NCBI GenBank assembly: GCA_029641185.1
Contig: JAPWGK010000017.1
Location: 1 to 64,000 of the forward strand
Reading direction: 5' to 3'
Origin: Pseudofabraea citricarpa
Lineage: Eukaryota > Ascomycota > Leotiomycetes > Helotiales > Dermateaceae
DNA: 64,000 nucleotides
Under the pieces are notes generated by a model. That model worked only from the letters and a program-made list of their open reading frames with translations. It did no database searches and was not told the DNA's origin. Of this stretch, positions 29,901 through 40,399 are shown piece by piece (the stretch's first letter is position 1; every line of letters begins with the position of its first letter). A program made the translations under genes and the position numbers.

Positions 29901-30400
29901 GAGAAAGGAATATTCCTAGATAATCGAGGGTTCTAAGATTATAAAATAAATAATCGTATAAGTCGTTTAGATATATTAAATCTAAGCTCCTAAAACTAAT
30001 TAGTAAATAAAATATAAGAATATAAACCTACTTATAATCTCTCTTTTAACTTATTACTAAGTATTTTATATCTTTTTATTTTTACTAATAACTTTAGCCT
30101 AAGAGAAACTATTATATATCTTAAAGCTAATAATCCTAGGTTAAAGAATAAGCTCTTAAGCTATCTTACTTTAATTAATATTAAACTAAGAGTAAAAATA
30201 ATTTATATCTCGACTCGAAAGTTATTATAACTTTTATATAATATTAGAAAAGTAGGTTATATATATTATTAAATAAGAACTTATACTTAAAATTAAATTA
30301 TAAAAATTAGAAGATAATATCTTAAGGAAATCTTATTATCTACTTAGAGCGTAAGTATTTAAAAGAAGCCTAGTCCCTTAAATTATATCTATTATCTAAG
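23908..30400. other. Unclassified RIP-degraded transposon remnants
   Basis: Extremely AT-rich with the same CpA/TpG loss. The plus strand around 24,900-27,000 and the minus strand around 28,000-30,100 each hold long frames broken mainly by TAA/TAG, so coding sequence of one or more elements probably lies here. I could not assign either to a transposon family. No intact gene. Confidence 0.55.
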
Positions 30401-30410
30401 GAGAAGGTAA

Positions 30411-30795
30411 TAATTTAGATATAAGCGATTAAACTTATTATATTAAACTAAGAGAAGAACTAATATTATACTAGTTAACCTATTAAATTATACTTAATAA
30501 TAATCTAAATATAAGTAGCTGAACTTATTATACTAGGCTAAGAGAAAGACTAATATTATATTAGTTAACCTATTAAATTACGCTTAATAATAATCTAGAT
30601 ACGAGCGGCTAAACTTATTATACTAGGCTAAGAGAAAGATTAATATTATATTAGTCGACCTATTAAATTACGCTTGATAATAGTCTAGATATAAGCGACT
30701 AAACCTATTATACTAGACTAAGAGAAAGACTAATATTATATTAGTCGACTTATTAAATTATACTTAATAATAATCTAGATATAAGCGGCCGGAGT
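30411..30795. repeat. 90-bp tandem repeat (about 4 copies)
   Basis: The word [AT]TCTAGATATAAGCGRCTAA recurs with starts of its ATAAGC/ATAAGT/ACGAGC core at 30,421, 30,511, 30,601, 30,691 and 30,781, exactly 90 bp apart. Units differ mainly by C/T and G/A, as if a minisatellite had been mutated by RIP. 90 is a multiple of three, so it could once have been a coding repeat. Confidence 0.9.
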
Positions 30796-31625
30796 TATTA
30801 GATTAAGCTTAAAGAAAAAGGATTATACCTAAACTAATATATATATTAAATTAAACTTAAAAGAAGATTAAAAATAAGCGTTTAAGGATATCTAATTAGT
30901 TAAGATAAAGTATTAGGTATAAGTAATCTAGTCTATTAAATAAGTTTAGAAGAAGAAAGTCGCTTATATTTTTTAGAGTAAACTATAGATTTATCCTCTA
31001 AATACTTATTAGAAATAACTAAAGGTAACTCTAAGTTAATAACTATTAAATATATTATTTAAAGTAATATAAGAGTCGAAATTAAAATTTAAGAAAAAGT
31101 TAAAATAAAAGTTAAGAGAAAATAAAAAAGAGATCCGCTTATTATTCTCCTAATAAATTATTATAAAGATTTCTTAGGTATAAGATTTATTTAAGGAAAA
31201 GAAAAATACTAAGAAGTAAATAAAAATTATAAGAAAGATAAAAATTATAAGAAAAATAAAAAAGAGTATAAGAAATAAAAGATCTTATAATCTTCTTATA
31301 TCTACTTATTTCTAAGGAGAGTAATCTAAGAATTATATTAATTTCTAGTAAAAGGAAAGAAAATATATATATATAAGAAAGGGAGATTAATAAAAGAAAA
31401 GAAAATAAATAGTAGATATTATTACTAAGAGGATAAAAATATAATAAAAAAGAAAAAATAATATTACGTCTTAACTAATAAGAAGGATTTTATTTAGCGT
31501 ACTTATAATAAAAGACTATAAACCCGAAACTAACTACTATTAGAGTTATAATAAAATTAACTAACTGAAAGCCTTAGAATATAAGAGAAAGTAATTAACT
31601 AAAAGATAGGATTTAAGGAATTTTA

Positions 31626-31776
31626 GCTAACTAGAAGCTAGAATACTAGCTAATAAGAGGCTAGAACGCTAACTAACTAGAAGATAAGACGCCGACTAAC
31701 TAGAAGCTAGAATACCAACTAACTAGAAGCTAGAACGCTAACTAACTAGAAGCTAGAACGCCAACTAACTAGAACG
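31626..31776. repeat. 23-bp tandem repeat at the island edge
   Basis: About 6.5 units of ACTAACTAGAAGCTAGAACG plus three bases, with clear starts at 31,672, 31,695, 31,718, 31,741 and 31,764 and more degenerate units to the left. It marks the right edge of the AT-rich island; GC content rises immediately after it. Confidence 0.9.
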
Positions 31777-31799
31777 TACGCTAAAAGGACTAATTAGAG

Positions 31800-32567
31800 G
31801 CCGCCCAACCGGTATAAACTTTTCTAGCTTTCTCTCTTATCACGTGCGTCTTAAACCTCTTCTTATTTCGTTCCTTATTCTAAGAGGCATAAGCTATGCC
31901 TTGCTAAGGAACTTCATTTGGAAAATGCGGCGAATATGACTCTTCTAGGCGACGTATAGTTTTCGACGCTCTCTGGTCTAAACCTGCTTGCTCGACTGGA
32001 AGTTGTTTTGATATCCATGGAATTACTATTAGCGGAGAGCGTAAAATCGCAGATGTTCGAAAACAGCAAGGAGAAGACGTGATGCTTTCGGCTAGACGTT
32101 ACGAGCTAGATTTGGTCGTGCCCTGCGATCAACAACAACAAACACAAAAACAGCATCAAAGACAAGCAGCGTTGACTTTTGTTGAGAGCTCATATACAGC
32201 AGCTTGAATAGCTCACAGTATAATAGCAACAGCAACATTAAGTTCATACTATTCGACTGATGAATGATAAGAACTTGACCTTCTTGGAATTCCCATAGAT
32301 TGGAAGAGAAATCATATCAAAACAGCTTAGTTGTAAGCCGTTCATGTTCAAATAAAAGTACATTCTTCATTGATAATTTTATGCAGGTATCTAGGTAGGT
32401 ATAAAAACACTCTAGATAAACCTTCCTTAGCTTAGAAAGCCATGTTACTGTTACAAAACCCCTTTCGAACCTTAAGTCTGTATAGATAACCCACAGGCAA
32501 AAGTAAACGTATGATAATCTATACCGTAGGTGTACCAAGCATCAGATATGTTGTTGTGCTTTCGGGC
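31800..32567. other. Intergenic, no gene seen
   Basis: Normal-composition DNA between the RIP island and the stop codon of the secreted-protein gene. It includes a CAA-rich stretch near 32,130-32,160. The short open frames here overlap the 3' end of the neighbouring gene and look accidental. Confidence 0.6.
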
Positions 32568-33272
32568 TTAATACTCCTGAAAGCATGGATCATCAGAACC
32601 TTCAACGATAAATCCATCATAGGTGATGAGGCTTCCAGACTGAGGAGTCAAGTCTGGAAGGTTAGTAGTTGTATTCTTAGTCACTGTGAAGCGAGTTGAG
32701 AAGCTAGAGAGACGTCAGCATCAATTCGGGTTTGCCAAAAATATAATAGAAGGAATAATGTCACATACTAGGTGGTGGAGCAATTTCCTCCGGTGATACC
32801 ATGCATAATTCCGGAAAGCTGGAACGTCTTGTCGGTTGCCGTCTCTGCCGCAACAAAGGTAATGTTGGGGAAATGCTATATCAAAGAATTCAGCTTAATC
32901 CGCTATTATTTCTATTTGTGAAATAAACATACGTTCCATCGGACCGAGCCATCAACTGGTAGCATGGCCTGTCGAGATGCTAAGATGTCCGCAGCACCGA
33001 CAGCTGCGCTTCCCGCAACGATCAAACTACCATTTGCCGTAAAGTAGTCTGTAAAATCCGAAGTTGAGGTTGGATTTTCATTAGTTGCCAATAGTCTATA
33101 TGCATGGTTAGTAAACATTTTGCAGAATTTAAAGCAGCTGATGGTATTACGCTTCGTAGAACGGGCCAAATGCATAATCTACACCACATTGTGGATTATA
33201 GAAAGTCATATTCACGGCCTGTGCCATGGGCAGGAGAATTGTCAAGGCGGAAAGGGTGATGGAAGACTTCAT
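32568..33272 (-). CDS. Small secreted protein, possible NTF2/SnoaL-like fold
   Basis: I built this from four exons: 33,272-33,151, 33,095-32,933, 32,875-32,769 and 32,703-32,568. All introns are GT..AG (55, 57 and 64 nt) and the phases close exactly to 175 residues plus TAA. The N-terminus MKSSITLSALTILLPMAQA is a typical signal peptide with cleavage after A-Q-A. The mature part is about 156 residues with an early Cys (near 29) and two late Cys (near 135 and 171), several N-x-[ST] sites, and the pattern A-N-G-S-L near 60 followed by a helix and beta-rich C-terminal half, which reminds me of secreted SnoaL-like/NTF2-like proteins. That fold is inference; the function is unknown. It lies 0.8 kb from the transposon island and is divergent from the dehydrogenase gene. 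Confidence 0.72.
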
Positions 33273-34448
33273 GTTGAAAACTAAGCGAATGTTGGAATGG
33301 GTTGACCTTCAAAGTAGTGCAAGAGATGCGACTTTTATGTACATGCGGATGTCATCGCCAAGGTTGGAAGGATTTTGCGCCACAATCATCAACTTTGATT
33401 TGTATGCCTGCTTCTGGTTATAATCCCAGCTGTACCTTGGCATCTCTAGTAGGTGGTAAGAAGATGTTCTTTAGAATTAAGGTAGTCGATCTTGTTTAGT
33501 GTTGAAGTAGTCGATCCGGTTAGCGAGGCCGAAAACCTAATCTCGAGGCCCAGTAGACCGAAAATATTCGGCCCAAGTACTTTTCGGGAGCTCAGCCTCT
33601 AAAAACACAAGTGAGTAATCACAGATTAGCTTGTCACTCACATATACTTTCTGGGCTGTCGATTGTTTCATCTTCTGAATTAACTCGGAGGCTCTGCGCG
33701 AAACCAAAGGTTAATAATAGTAAGGCTATAATCCAGTTAATTGGTGTGAATTAAGCACGAATGTTCAACTGTTATATTTCCTATCTTGTAATCCAGTTGT
33801 CATATCTATGTAGTTACAGTACTGGCTATTGGAGTAGAGAGTGTATGATATGGTTATGTCCCCTTTAAAGTGTCTTTTCTTTGTACTTTTACCGAGCTGA
33901 ATGTAGTTATTGAGATCCACATTGTTCTTCCCTACAGAATTACAAATAATACAACGGTCCGAAATCTTTCGTCGGTTCTTGGTATTGATGGACTCGCATT
34001 TTGAGCTGTTTGACTTGGTTCCTGCTGATCAAGACCGAGCTAGGAGACTGGAAGCAACCAGCTACCGACCCGGCACCATCTTTTGACCCAAGAGAATGTG
34101 ACCAAGACAGCCGTATGATGCAAGCCAAGCCTAATAGCATTGTAAAGTCTTATGCTCCCTTATTCTCCATCATAAGTGTGGTCTCTATGGTGTAAACAAC
34201 TACCAAGCGAGGCTGAGCATGACAAGTTGACAACATGACCACTGTTATTGCTTTCGATCCTTTCGGACATTAGACCTGTGATTTGTAAATTCTGATTTGT
34301 GATGAGGGTAGTATCGAGCATTATGGATCCTTTCGATTTCATGATGGTATAAGTATTGCGATAGAACCATCAGGCTACAACCAGCACAACATCCACAGTT
34401 GGCAACCTACAGTCTCTCCCGATCTCGCAAACTATCAACTCTTCCATA
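33273..34448. promoter_or_regulatory. Divergent intergenic region
   Basis: About 1.2 kb between the start codons of the secreted-protein gene (minus) and the dehydrogenase gene (plus), so it holds both promoters. No motif stands out clearly. Short open frames here (for example 33,226-33,423 plus and 33,940-34,140 minus) show no protein-like features. Confidence 0.45.
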
Positions 34449-35676
34449 ATGGCCGGCAACTCAACCCTCGGTTTATTGAACCAGACTATGAGAGCAGTTC
34501 TCTGGTCTGGTATCCCGTTCAACTTGACGGTGGTAGATATGCCTATTCCAAACATTCAAGCTCCAACAGATGTCCGAATTCGTATGACGGCAGCGGGAAT
34601 TTGCGGAGGAGATCTGCATACCTACCATGGGACCTTTGGAAGTACGACTCCACCCTGGGTCCTCGGCCACGAGGGAGTGGGTATCATCGAGTCTGTTGGC
34701 GACGCAGTCCAAAGCCTTACAGTCGGAGATCATGTTGTTATTCCCGACATTTTCAATGTTGGAGAACTCAACATGGGACTTGCTGAACCTGAGTTAAGCA
34801 TGGGAAGGAGTCTTGGACTTGGACCCGATTTTGGAGATGCCAATGGATGCCAGGGTAAGTGCTATATTCCCAAAATCAAGTCCAAAGGTTGCCTGTTAAT
34901 TGTTCCACTTAGCTGAGTACGTTGTCGTACCATTCGCCGACCACAGTCTCTGGAGAATCCCAGAAGCTGACGCTGGAAATACCACAAAGGACCTCGACTA
35001 CCTCATGACCGCCGACATGTTTGCGACTGGCTGGGCAGGCTTAGATTACTCTGGATTCGAGCCTGGTGACTCAGTTGCAGTCTTCGGAGCCGGTCCCGTT
35101 GGCCTTCTCTCTGCCTACTCAGCTATACTTCGAGGCGCCTCTACTGTCTACGTCGTCGATTATGTTCCTAGCCGTTTACAACTCGCTGAATCAATCGGCG
35201 CTATTCCTATTAGTTTGAACGGAACAGAGGGACCAGTAGAACAGATTATGCGCCTCGAACCAAATGGAGTTACCAGGAGTGTGGACTGTGTCGGATATGA
35301 AGCTGTAAACCGCAACCTCGAGCGCCAGACAGATCAAGTTATTCAGGACATGATCGCGGTTACCAGTCAACGCGGTGGTATGGGAATTGCCGGGCTTTAT
35401 GATAATCCCGACTCGACTCCAGGAACTCCTCTTGGCGATACCATCACGCGAAATATGTCATTCCCAATCGGGGAGTTCTTCCAGAAAGGCTTGCAAATGA
35501 AATCAGGTGCCGTTGATGCCAAGCTATATGCACCATACCTAACCCAGCTCGTCGAGACTGGGAAAGCCCAACCTGGATTTGTTGTTAGTGCTGCTATCGA
35601 CATAGAAGATGCGCCTGAGTACTATGCCAGGTATAGCGAATACCTGGAGTCAAAAATTGTCATACGCTTCCCTTGA
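34449..35676 (+). CDS. Zinc-type MDR alcohol/formaldehyde dehydrogenase-like protein
   Basis: Two exons, 34,449-34,854 and 34,913-35,676, joined over a 58-nt GT..AG intron, give 389 residues. The GroES-like half has the catalytic-zinc region G-I-C-G-G-D-L-H (Cys52) and G-H-E (His74, Glu75), then E-S-V-G-D-A-V. The Rossmann half has G-A-G-P-V-G near residues 194-199. This is the layout of medium-chain NAD(P)-dependent dehydrogenases, closest in feel to formaldehyde-dehydrogenase-like members. The loop that normally carries four structural-zinc cysteines (residues about 100-135) has only one Cys, so the structural zinc is probably missing. No signal peptide, so cytosolic. Substrate cannot be read from sequence. 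Confidence 0.88.
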
Positions 35677-36356
35677 GAAAGCTATTTTGTAGCGGAAAGA
35701 CAAATAACAGATTGAAGGAAGGATCGTAAGCACCTTCATTCTAATCGCTGCATGGAAATTGGTTTTGAGAATGGGACTTGTAAGAGTAAAGAGTGTGCCA
35801 GACGGGAAGGAACGGATTTGAGATGGCTATGAAAGTTTTGTATATACTTTAAGGTAGATATTATCGCTTTGAATAGTGTATTTAAATGATTTGTTTCCAT
35901 AAATTCAGAAATGGATAGATACACAATAATGTGATGGTGATCTTTAAGGATAGTAGGAAGTTTAGAGAAGAAGAAAGTTAGCCAAATATGGTTCTAGTAG
36001 TTGGAACTTAAGAAATGTTCCAAATCAAAACTTGAATAGCTTTAGCCGAGTTGAAAAAGGAGGCTATACTCCGAAGTCCCAAGTCCTTGGCACCCCCACG
36101 TTCTCGGATGCCGTCCTACATGCAGGTAATTGAGGTAATTATATGTACTACGGCAGTGGTGCTTGAAAGTGAGGTACGCCAAGTACGGTTTAAACTCTTG
36201 TCTTTTGAGTCGCAATTATTGCGTAATATGGCATCAAGAATCAATATTTGTGAAGATGACAATGATAGTCACAAAAATCATATAAGAGGGTTCTTTCATC
36301 CGAAAAGCTAGGAATCACAAAGCAGATCCTCTTAAGCTTTCCAGTCTACTGAAACG
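35677..36356. other. Intergenic; promoter side of the disrupted haloperoxidase
   Basis: 680 bp of normal composition. It contains the 3' end of the dehydrogenase transcript and should include the promoter of the disrupted gene beginning at 36,357. The open frame at 36,051-36,311 has no protein-like features. An in-frame TAA at about 36,334 excludes any further upstream start for the disrupted gene. Confidence 0.5.
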
Positions 36357-36368
36357 ATAAGAATTTCC

Positions 36369-36376
36369 ATAGTACT
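36369..36376. repeat. 8-bp target-site duplication, left copy
   Basis: ATAGTACT directly before the left terminal inverted repeat; identical to 43,188-43,195. Eight bp is the duplication length of hAT transposons. The duplication lies in signal-peptide codons of the host gene. Confidence 0.88.
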
Positions 36377-36399
36377 TAGACTTTGGTATAGGTACCTAT
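36377..36399 (+). repeat. hAT left terminal inverted repeat
   Basis: Matches the reverse complement of 43,165-43,187 at 21 of 23 positions; both mismatches are T against C, as RIP would leave. Confidence 0.9.
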
Positions 36400-39300
36400 A
36401 GGTCGGGTTTTATTATTTTAAAATAACCCGCGGGTACCTATAGGGTAGGTTATAATTTTTAGGAAAAACCCGACCTATAAGGCGGGTACCTATAGATACC
36501 TATAGTATTATACTAATTAGTATAATAATTACTTAAAGATATAACTTAGATATAAAGAAAAAAGTAGTTTATTTCTAGTATATTTTATTAATTTAACTAA
36601 ACTAAAATATAATTATTACTCCTAAGTAACTTAATTTTCTTTATTATTAATTTATAGCCTCTTATTCTTATTATTCCTATTATTTTCCTCGTTCTTTTTA
36701 TTTTTATCGTTTTTATCGTTTTTATTATTCTTATTATTTTTATCGTTTTTATTATTTTTATCGTTCTTATTATTCTTATCGTTCTTCTTATTCTTATTAT
36801 TATTATAATAATTAAGATCTTAATTACTAAGATTAAATAAATTATTATTATAATTAAAGTAAGATTCTTAATAATTTTACTTAGAATAATAACTTAGAGA
36901 TTAAACTAAAGATAAAATTAGAGAATATAAGTTATTATTAGGTAAATTATTATTTTAAGATAATAACCTAGGAATAATACTTAGTTATTTAATTATTATA
37001 AGATTAATATAAAGATAACCTATAAAAAAGAAGGATTATAAGAACGTTTATTTAGTAAACGTATTTTTAGCTTAATAAAAAGATTAAATTAAATACGAAT
37101 AATATTATAATAAGTAAGTTATCTAGTAGATAATATAACTTACTATTAAGTATTATTTTTACTAGTAATAAGGATATAACTAAGATTATAATAAGATTTA
37201 GATATATAACTAAAAAGAGATTAACTAAGATTATTATAAGATTAATATTAACTTATATCTTAATATTACTTTTACTAAAATTAAAGAAATTAGTTATATT
37301 CTTATAAAATTAATATAATATTTTTATATTCTTTTATATAATTATAATATATTTAATATAAATTATAAGAAGGTTAATATCTAAGAATAAGTTAATAATT
37401 AATTATTATAAAGATTAATAAATAAAAAAGCTTACTTTTAAATTTTATAATAAGTATAACTTTAATAATCTCTTATATTATCTTAAGTATAATATATTAT
37501 ATATAATAACTAGGGCAAATATCTTTTATAATTTCCCTAATAACTTTCTAAAATAAAAGTCGAGAGAAAAAAAAATTATATAATTTTTAATACTAATAAA
37601 TATTATAAAAAGTAATAGTTATAATTATATTAGTAAAAATAATAATTAAAATAATAATTAATTTATTTCTAAACTTCTAATAATAAAGCTTTTTAATTTT
37701 TAGGGTTATAAGAATTATTTTATTATCTAAAATAATCTTATAAGATACTTTAGTAATTATACGTTTTTTATATATAATAGCTTTTATAGCTTTTAATATC
37801 TTCGGTTTATAATATATTATAATACTAGGGAAGATTAATATAATAATTAATATATTATTAATTAGAAAGTAATATATTATAATAATATAAAAAAGAGTTT
37901 ATAATTATTAAGAGGTTACGTAATTAAGATAATATTATTAATAATAATAATAGGAAAAATAAAGAAAAATATACTAAAATTATAAATAATAATAATTATT
38001 TAATTAGCTTATATAAAATATATATTTTACTTTTTACTTATAATAACCTTAATATTCGAACCTTAATCTTATAATTATTATAGCTTTATATTACGATTTA
38101 GTAATTACGCTTATTAATATCTTATTTTAATATTTATTTTATATTAATTATTATATTAATTAATATTAGTAATAATATTTTCTAATCTTATATCTTAATA
38201 ATATAACCTAAAGCGTAAGATATTAATAAAGCTTAATAATAATCCTTATATAATAAAAGCTCGTATACGAAATACTAGTCTTATTAGCTATAAAATAATA
38301 ATTGATAAAATAAAAAAAGTAGATATAATTATTAAGATATATACTAGAAAGAAACTTAAGTTAACTCTTAATTTTTAAGTTATTTTAGATATAAGAAAAA
38401 AGGCTCTTTTAAACTAATATAACTAGAATATCTAAAACGATTAGTAAATTTATAGTAATTATTATAATAATTAATATTAATATAAATAAGAATTTATAAA
38501 AGAAAATATATATTATTATTAATTTAAGATCTAATTAGATTTATTTATAATAATATAAATACGATTATTTTAAACCTAAGAGCTAATAAAGATTAAAAGA
38601 GTAATATTAATAATAATAATAAAAAGGATCGTATTTATTAAGTAGATAAAATAAATAACTTTATTATACTAAAAAATAAAAGAAAATTAAATAAAAATAT
38701 TTTATCTAAGAAAAATAACTTAGTAATTTTATTTTCTAACTCTAAAATTATATTATATTAATCTTTATATTAGTTATTCGCTTATTAAGTAGTTTACTTA
38801 TAATAATTTTATTAGGATAAAATATATAAAAGTTTTTCCTAAAAATATAAGGGTTTATTATTATAAAGTTATTATATTCTTAATTCGTCTAGGATTTAGG
38901 TTTTATATAAATCAGTTATACGAAAAAGATATTCTAGAACTAGTAAAATAATAGCCTATAAACGAAGATTTTTTATTTTTTGCGATTAAACTTAAAAATA
39001 TTTTAAGATTTATTAATATTTAGATAAATACGTAACCCCTTTATAATAATCTTTATAATAATTACTAATTTATTTAGAGTTAATATATATAACTTCTTAG
39101 TAAAAAGCTTTTTTATAAGTAATAAAAAGGCGATTATAATAAATCTCTTATCTTAGGTACCTAAAATAATTAAGAATAATAAAAATCTAAACTAGTTATA
39201 ATTACTAGGTTTTACTTTTATATAATTAGACGATTTAATACGAGATATAATAATTCTAAAAGATAATAAAGGATTTTAATAAGCTTTTATAATAATATAA

Positions 39301-39974
39301 TATAAAGTTTCTTAGTTTTTAATTCTTTTATTTTTTAAATTAATTAAAGAAAAAATAAATTTTTTATATCTTAGATTATTAGTTAAAAGATAATAAACTT
39401 TATAATAATAAAAAACCTCAATTTATAATAGATTATTATAAGATTAATATAATAAGTAATATATTTTATACGATTATAAAAGTTATTTTTCTTTAAAATT
39501 AAATAAATACTAATAAATCTATAACTTTAGTAATAAATTTTCTTAATAAATATAATTATATAACTAGAAAGCTAGGAATTATCTTATTTTATTTTATAAT
39601 CTATAAAATAATTCTAAGTTAAGATTAGTTAGTTATTTAAATAATCGTATTTTTTATTATTAAGAAATATTACTTAGTAATTATAATATTTCTAATACTT
39701 AATTCGAATTTATAAAAATAAAATTTTACTCGAACTTTAATTAAAGTTTTAAGTATAAGCTAGAATATTTTACTAATAAGTAATATAATTATTTCTTATA
39801 TTTTTACTTACTTAATTATAAACGAATTCTTATTTTTTATATTTATTATTTTATAATTTTACGATTATTTATTTTTATTTAAACTTTATTCTAAGTAAAA
39901 ATAATAAGAGATAAGATATTTAAGTAACTAATATTAATTATAAGAATTTTAAGAAATTCTTTTACTAGTTATTA
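36400..39974. other. Left half of the hAT element, content unclear
   Basis: About 3.6 kb of RIP-degraded sequence before the recognisable transposase. It starts with subterminal repeats (to about 36,515) and a 9-bp simple repeat. No conserved protein could be read through the stops. It may encode the transposase N-terminus (a BED-type finger would be expected) or a second protein on the minus strand. Confidence 0.5.
36690..36806. repeat. 9-bp simple repeat inside the hAT element
   Basis: Units of TTTTTATCG and TTCTTATTA alternate in 9-bp register for roughly a dozen copies. On the minus strand one frame reads as Asp/Asn-Lys-Asn triplets, so this may be a low-complexity coding repeat. Confidence 0.75.
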
Positions 39975-40100
39975 TTATTACTTTTATCTTAAATTATTAC
40001 TTTTACCTTAAATTATTACTTTTATTTTAAATTATTACTTTTATCTTAAATTATTACTTTTATCTTAAATTATTACTTTTATCTTAAATTATTACTTTTA
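39975..40100. repeat. 19-bp tandem repeat inside the hAT element
   Basis: The unit TTATTACTTTTATCTTAAA starts at 39,975, 39,994, 40,013, 40,032, 40,051 and 40,070, with a partial seventh at 40,089. Units differ only by T/C. Confidence 0.9.
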
Positions 40101-40399
40101 CTTATTTAGAATTATATTATTAATTTACTAGACTTTAATTAAAATATTTGTTTTTACTTTTAAGTTTACTAATAATCTTTTAATTAAATTTACTTAGATT
40201 AGGAAAAAAGAAAGTTATTTTTATTTTAATAATAATTCTAAAGAAAGTTTTTTATTTTAGTAAAATAATATTAATTAGGTTTAAAATAATATACTTTAAA
40301 ATAATAATATAAAATAAGATTCTTCTAAAAAAATCTTAAAATCTTAGATTTTATTTTCTAAAGCTATAAATTATTATTTTAGGTTACTTATAGTTATTT

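Larger units (their letters stand above)
1..31800. repeat. AT-rich, RIP-degraded transposon island
   Basis: This block is built almost entirely of A, T and TpA-rich words. CpA and TpG dinucleotides are nearly missing while CpG (acg, cga, gcg) is still common, so the loss is specific to CpA, the preferred RIP target of ascomycetes. Stops are almost all TAA or TAG; TGA, which contains TpG, is practically absent. No intact open reading frame of useful length exists in it. Ruined retrotransposon proteins can still be read through the stops (see the copia and gypsy entries). Composition returns to normal between about 31,790 and 31,860. The island runs off the left edge of the window. Confidence 0.93.

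Noticed and set aside
30411..30795. Possible CRISPR-like array
   Set aside because: Repeats are directly adjacent with no unique spacers, and the DNA is fungal.
33226..33499. Two 65-codon plus-strand frames
   Set aside because: They overlap exon 1 of the secreted-protein gene and its promoter on the other strand.
36051..36311. 86-codon plus-strand frame before the disrupted haloperoxidase
   Set aside because: Wrong frame for that gene, no signal peptide and no protein-like features; this is promoter sequence.
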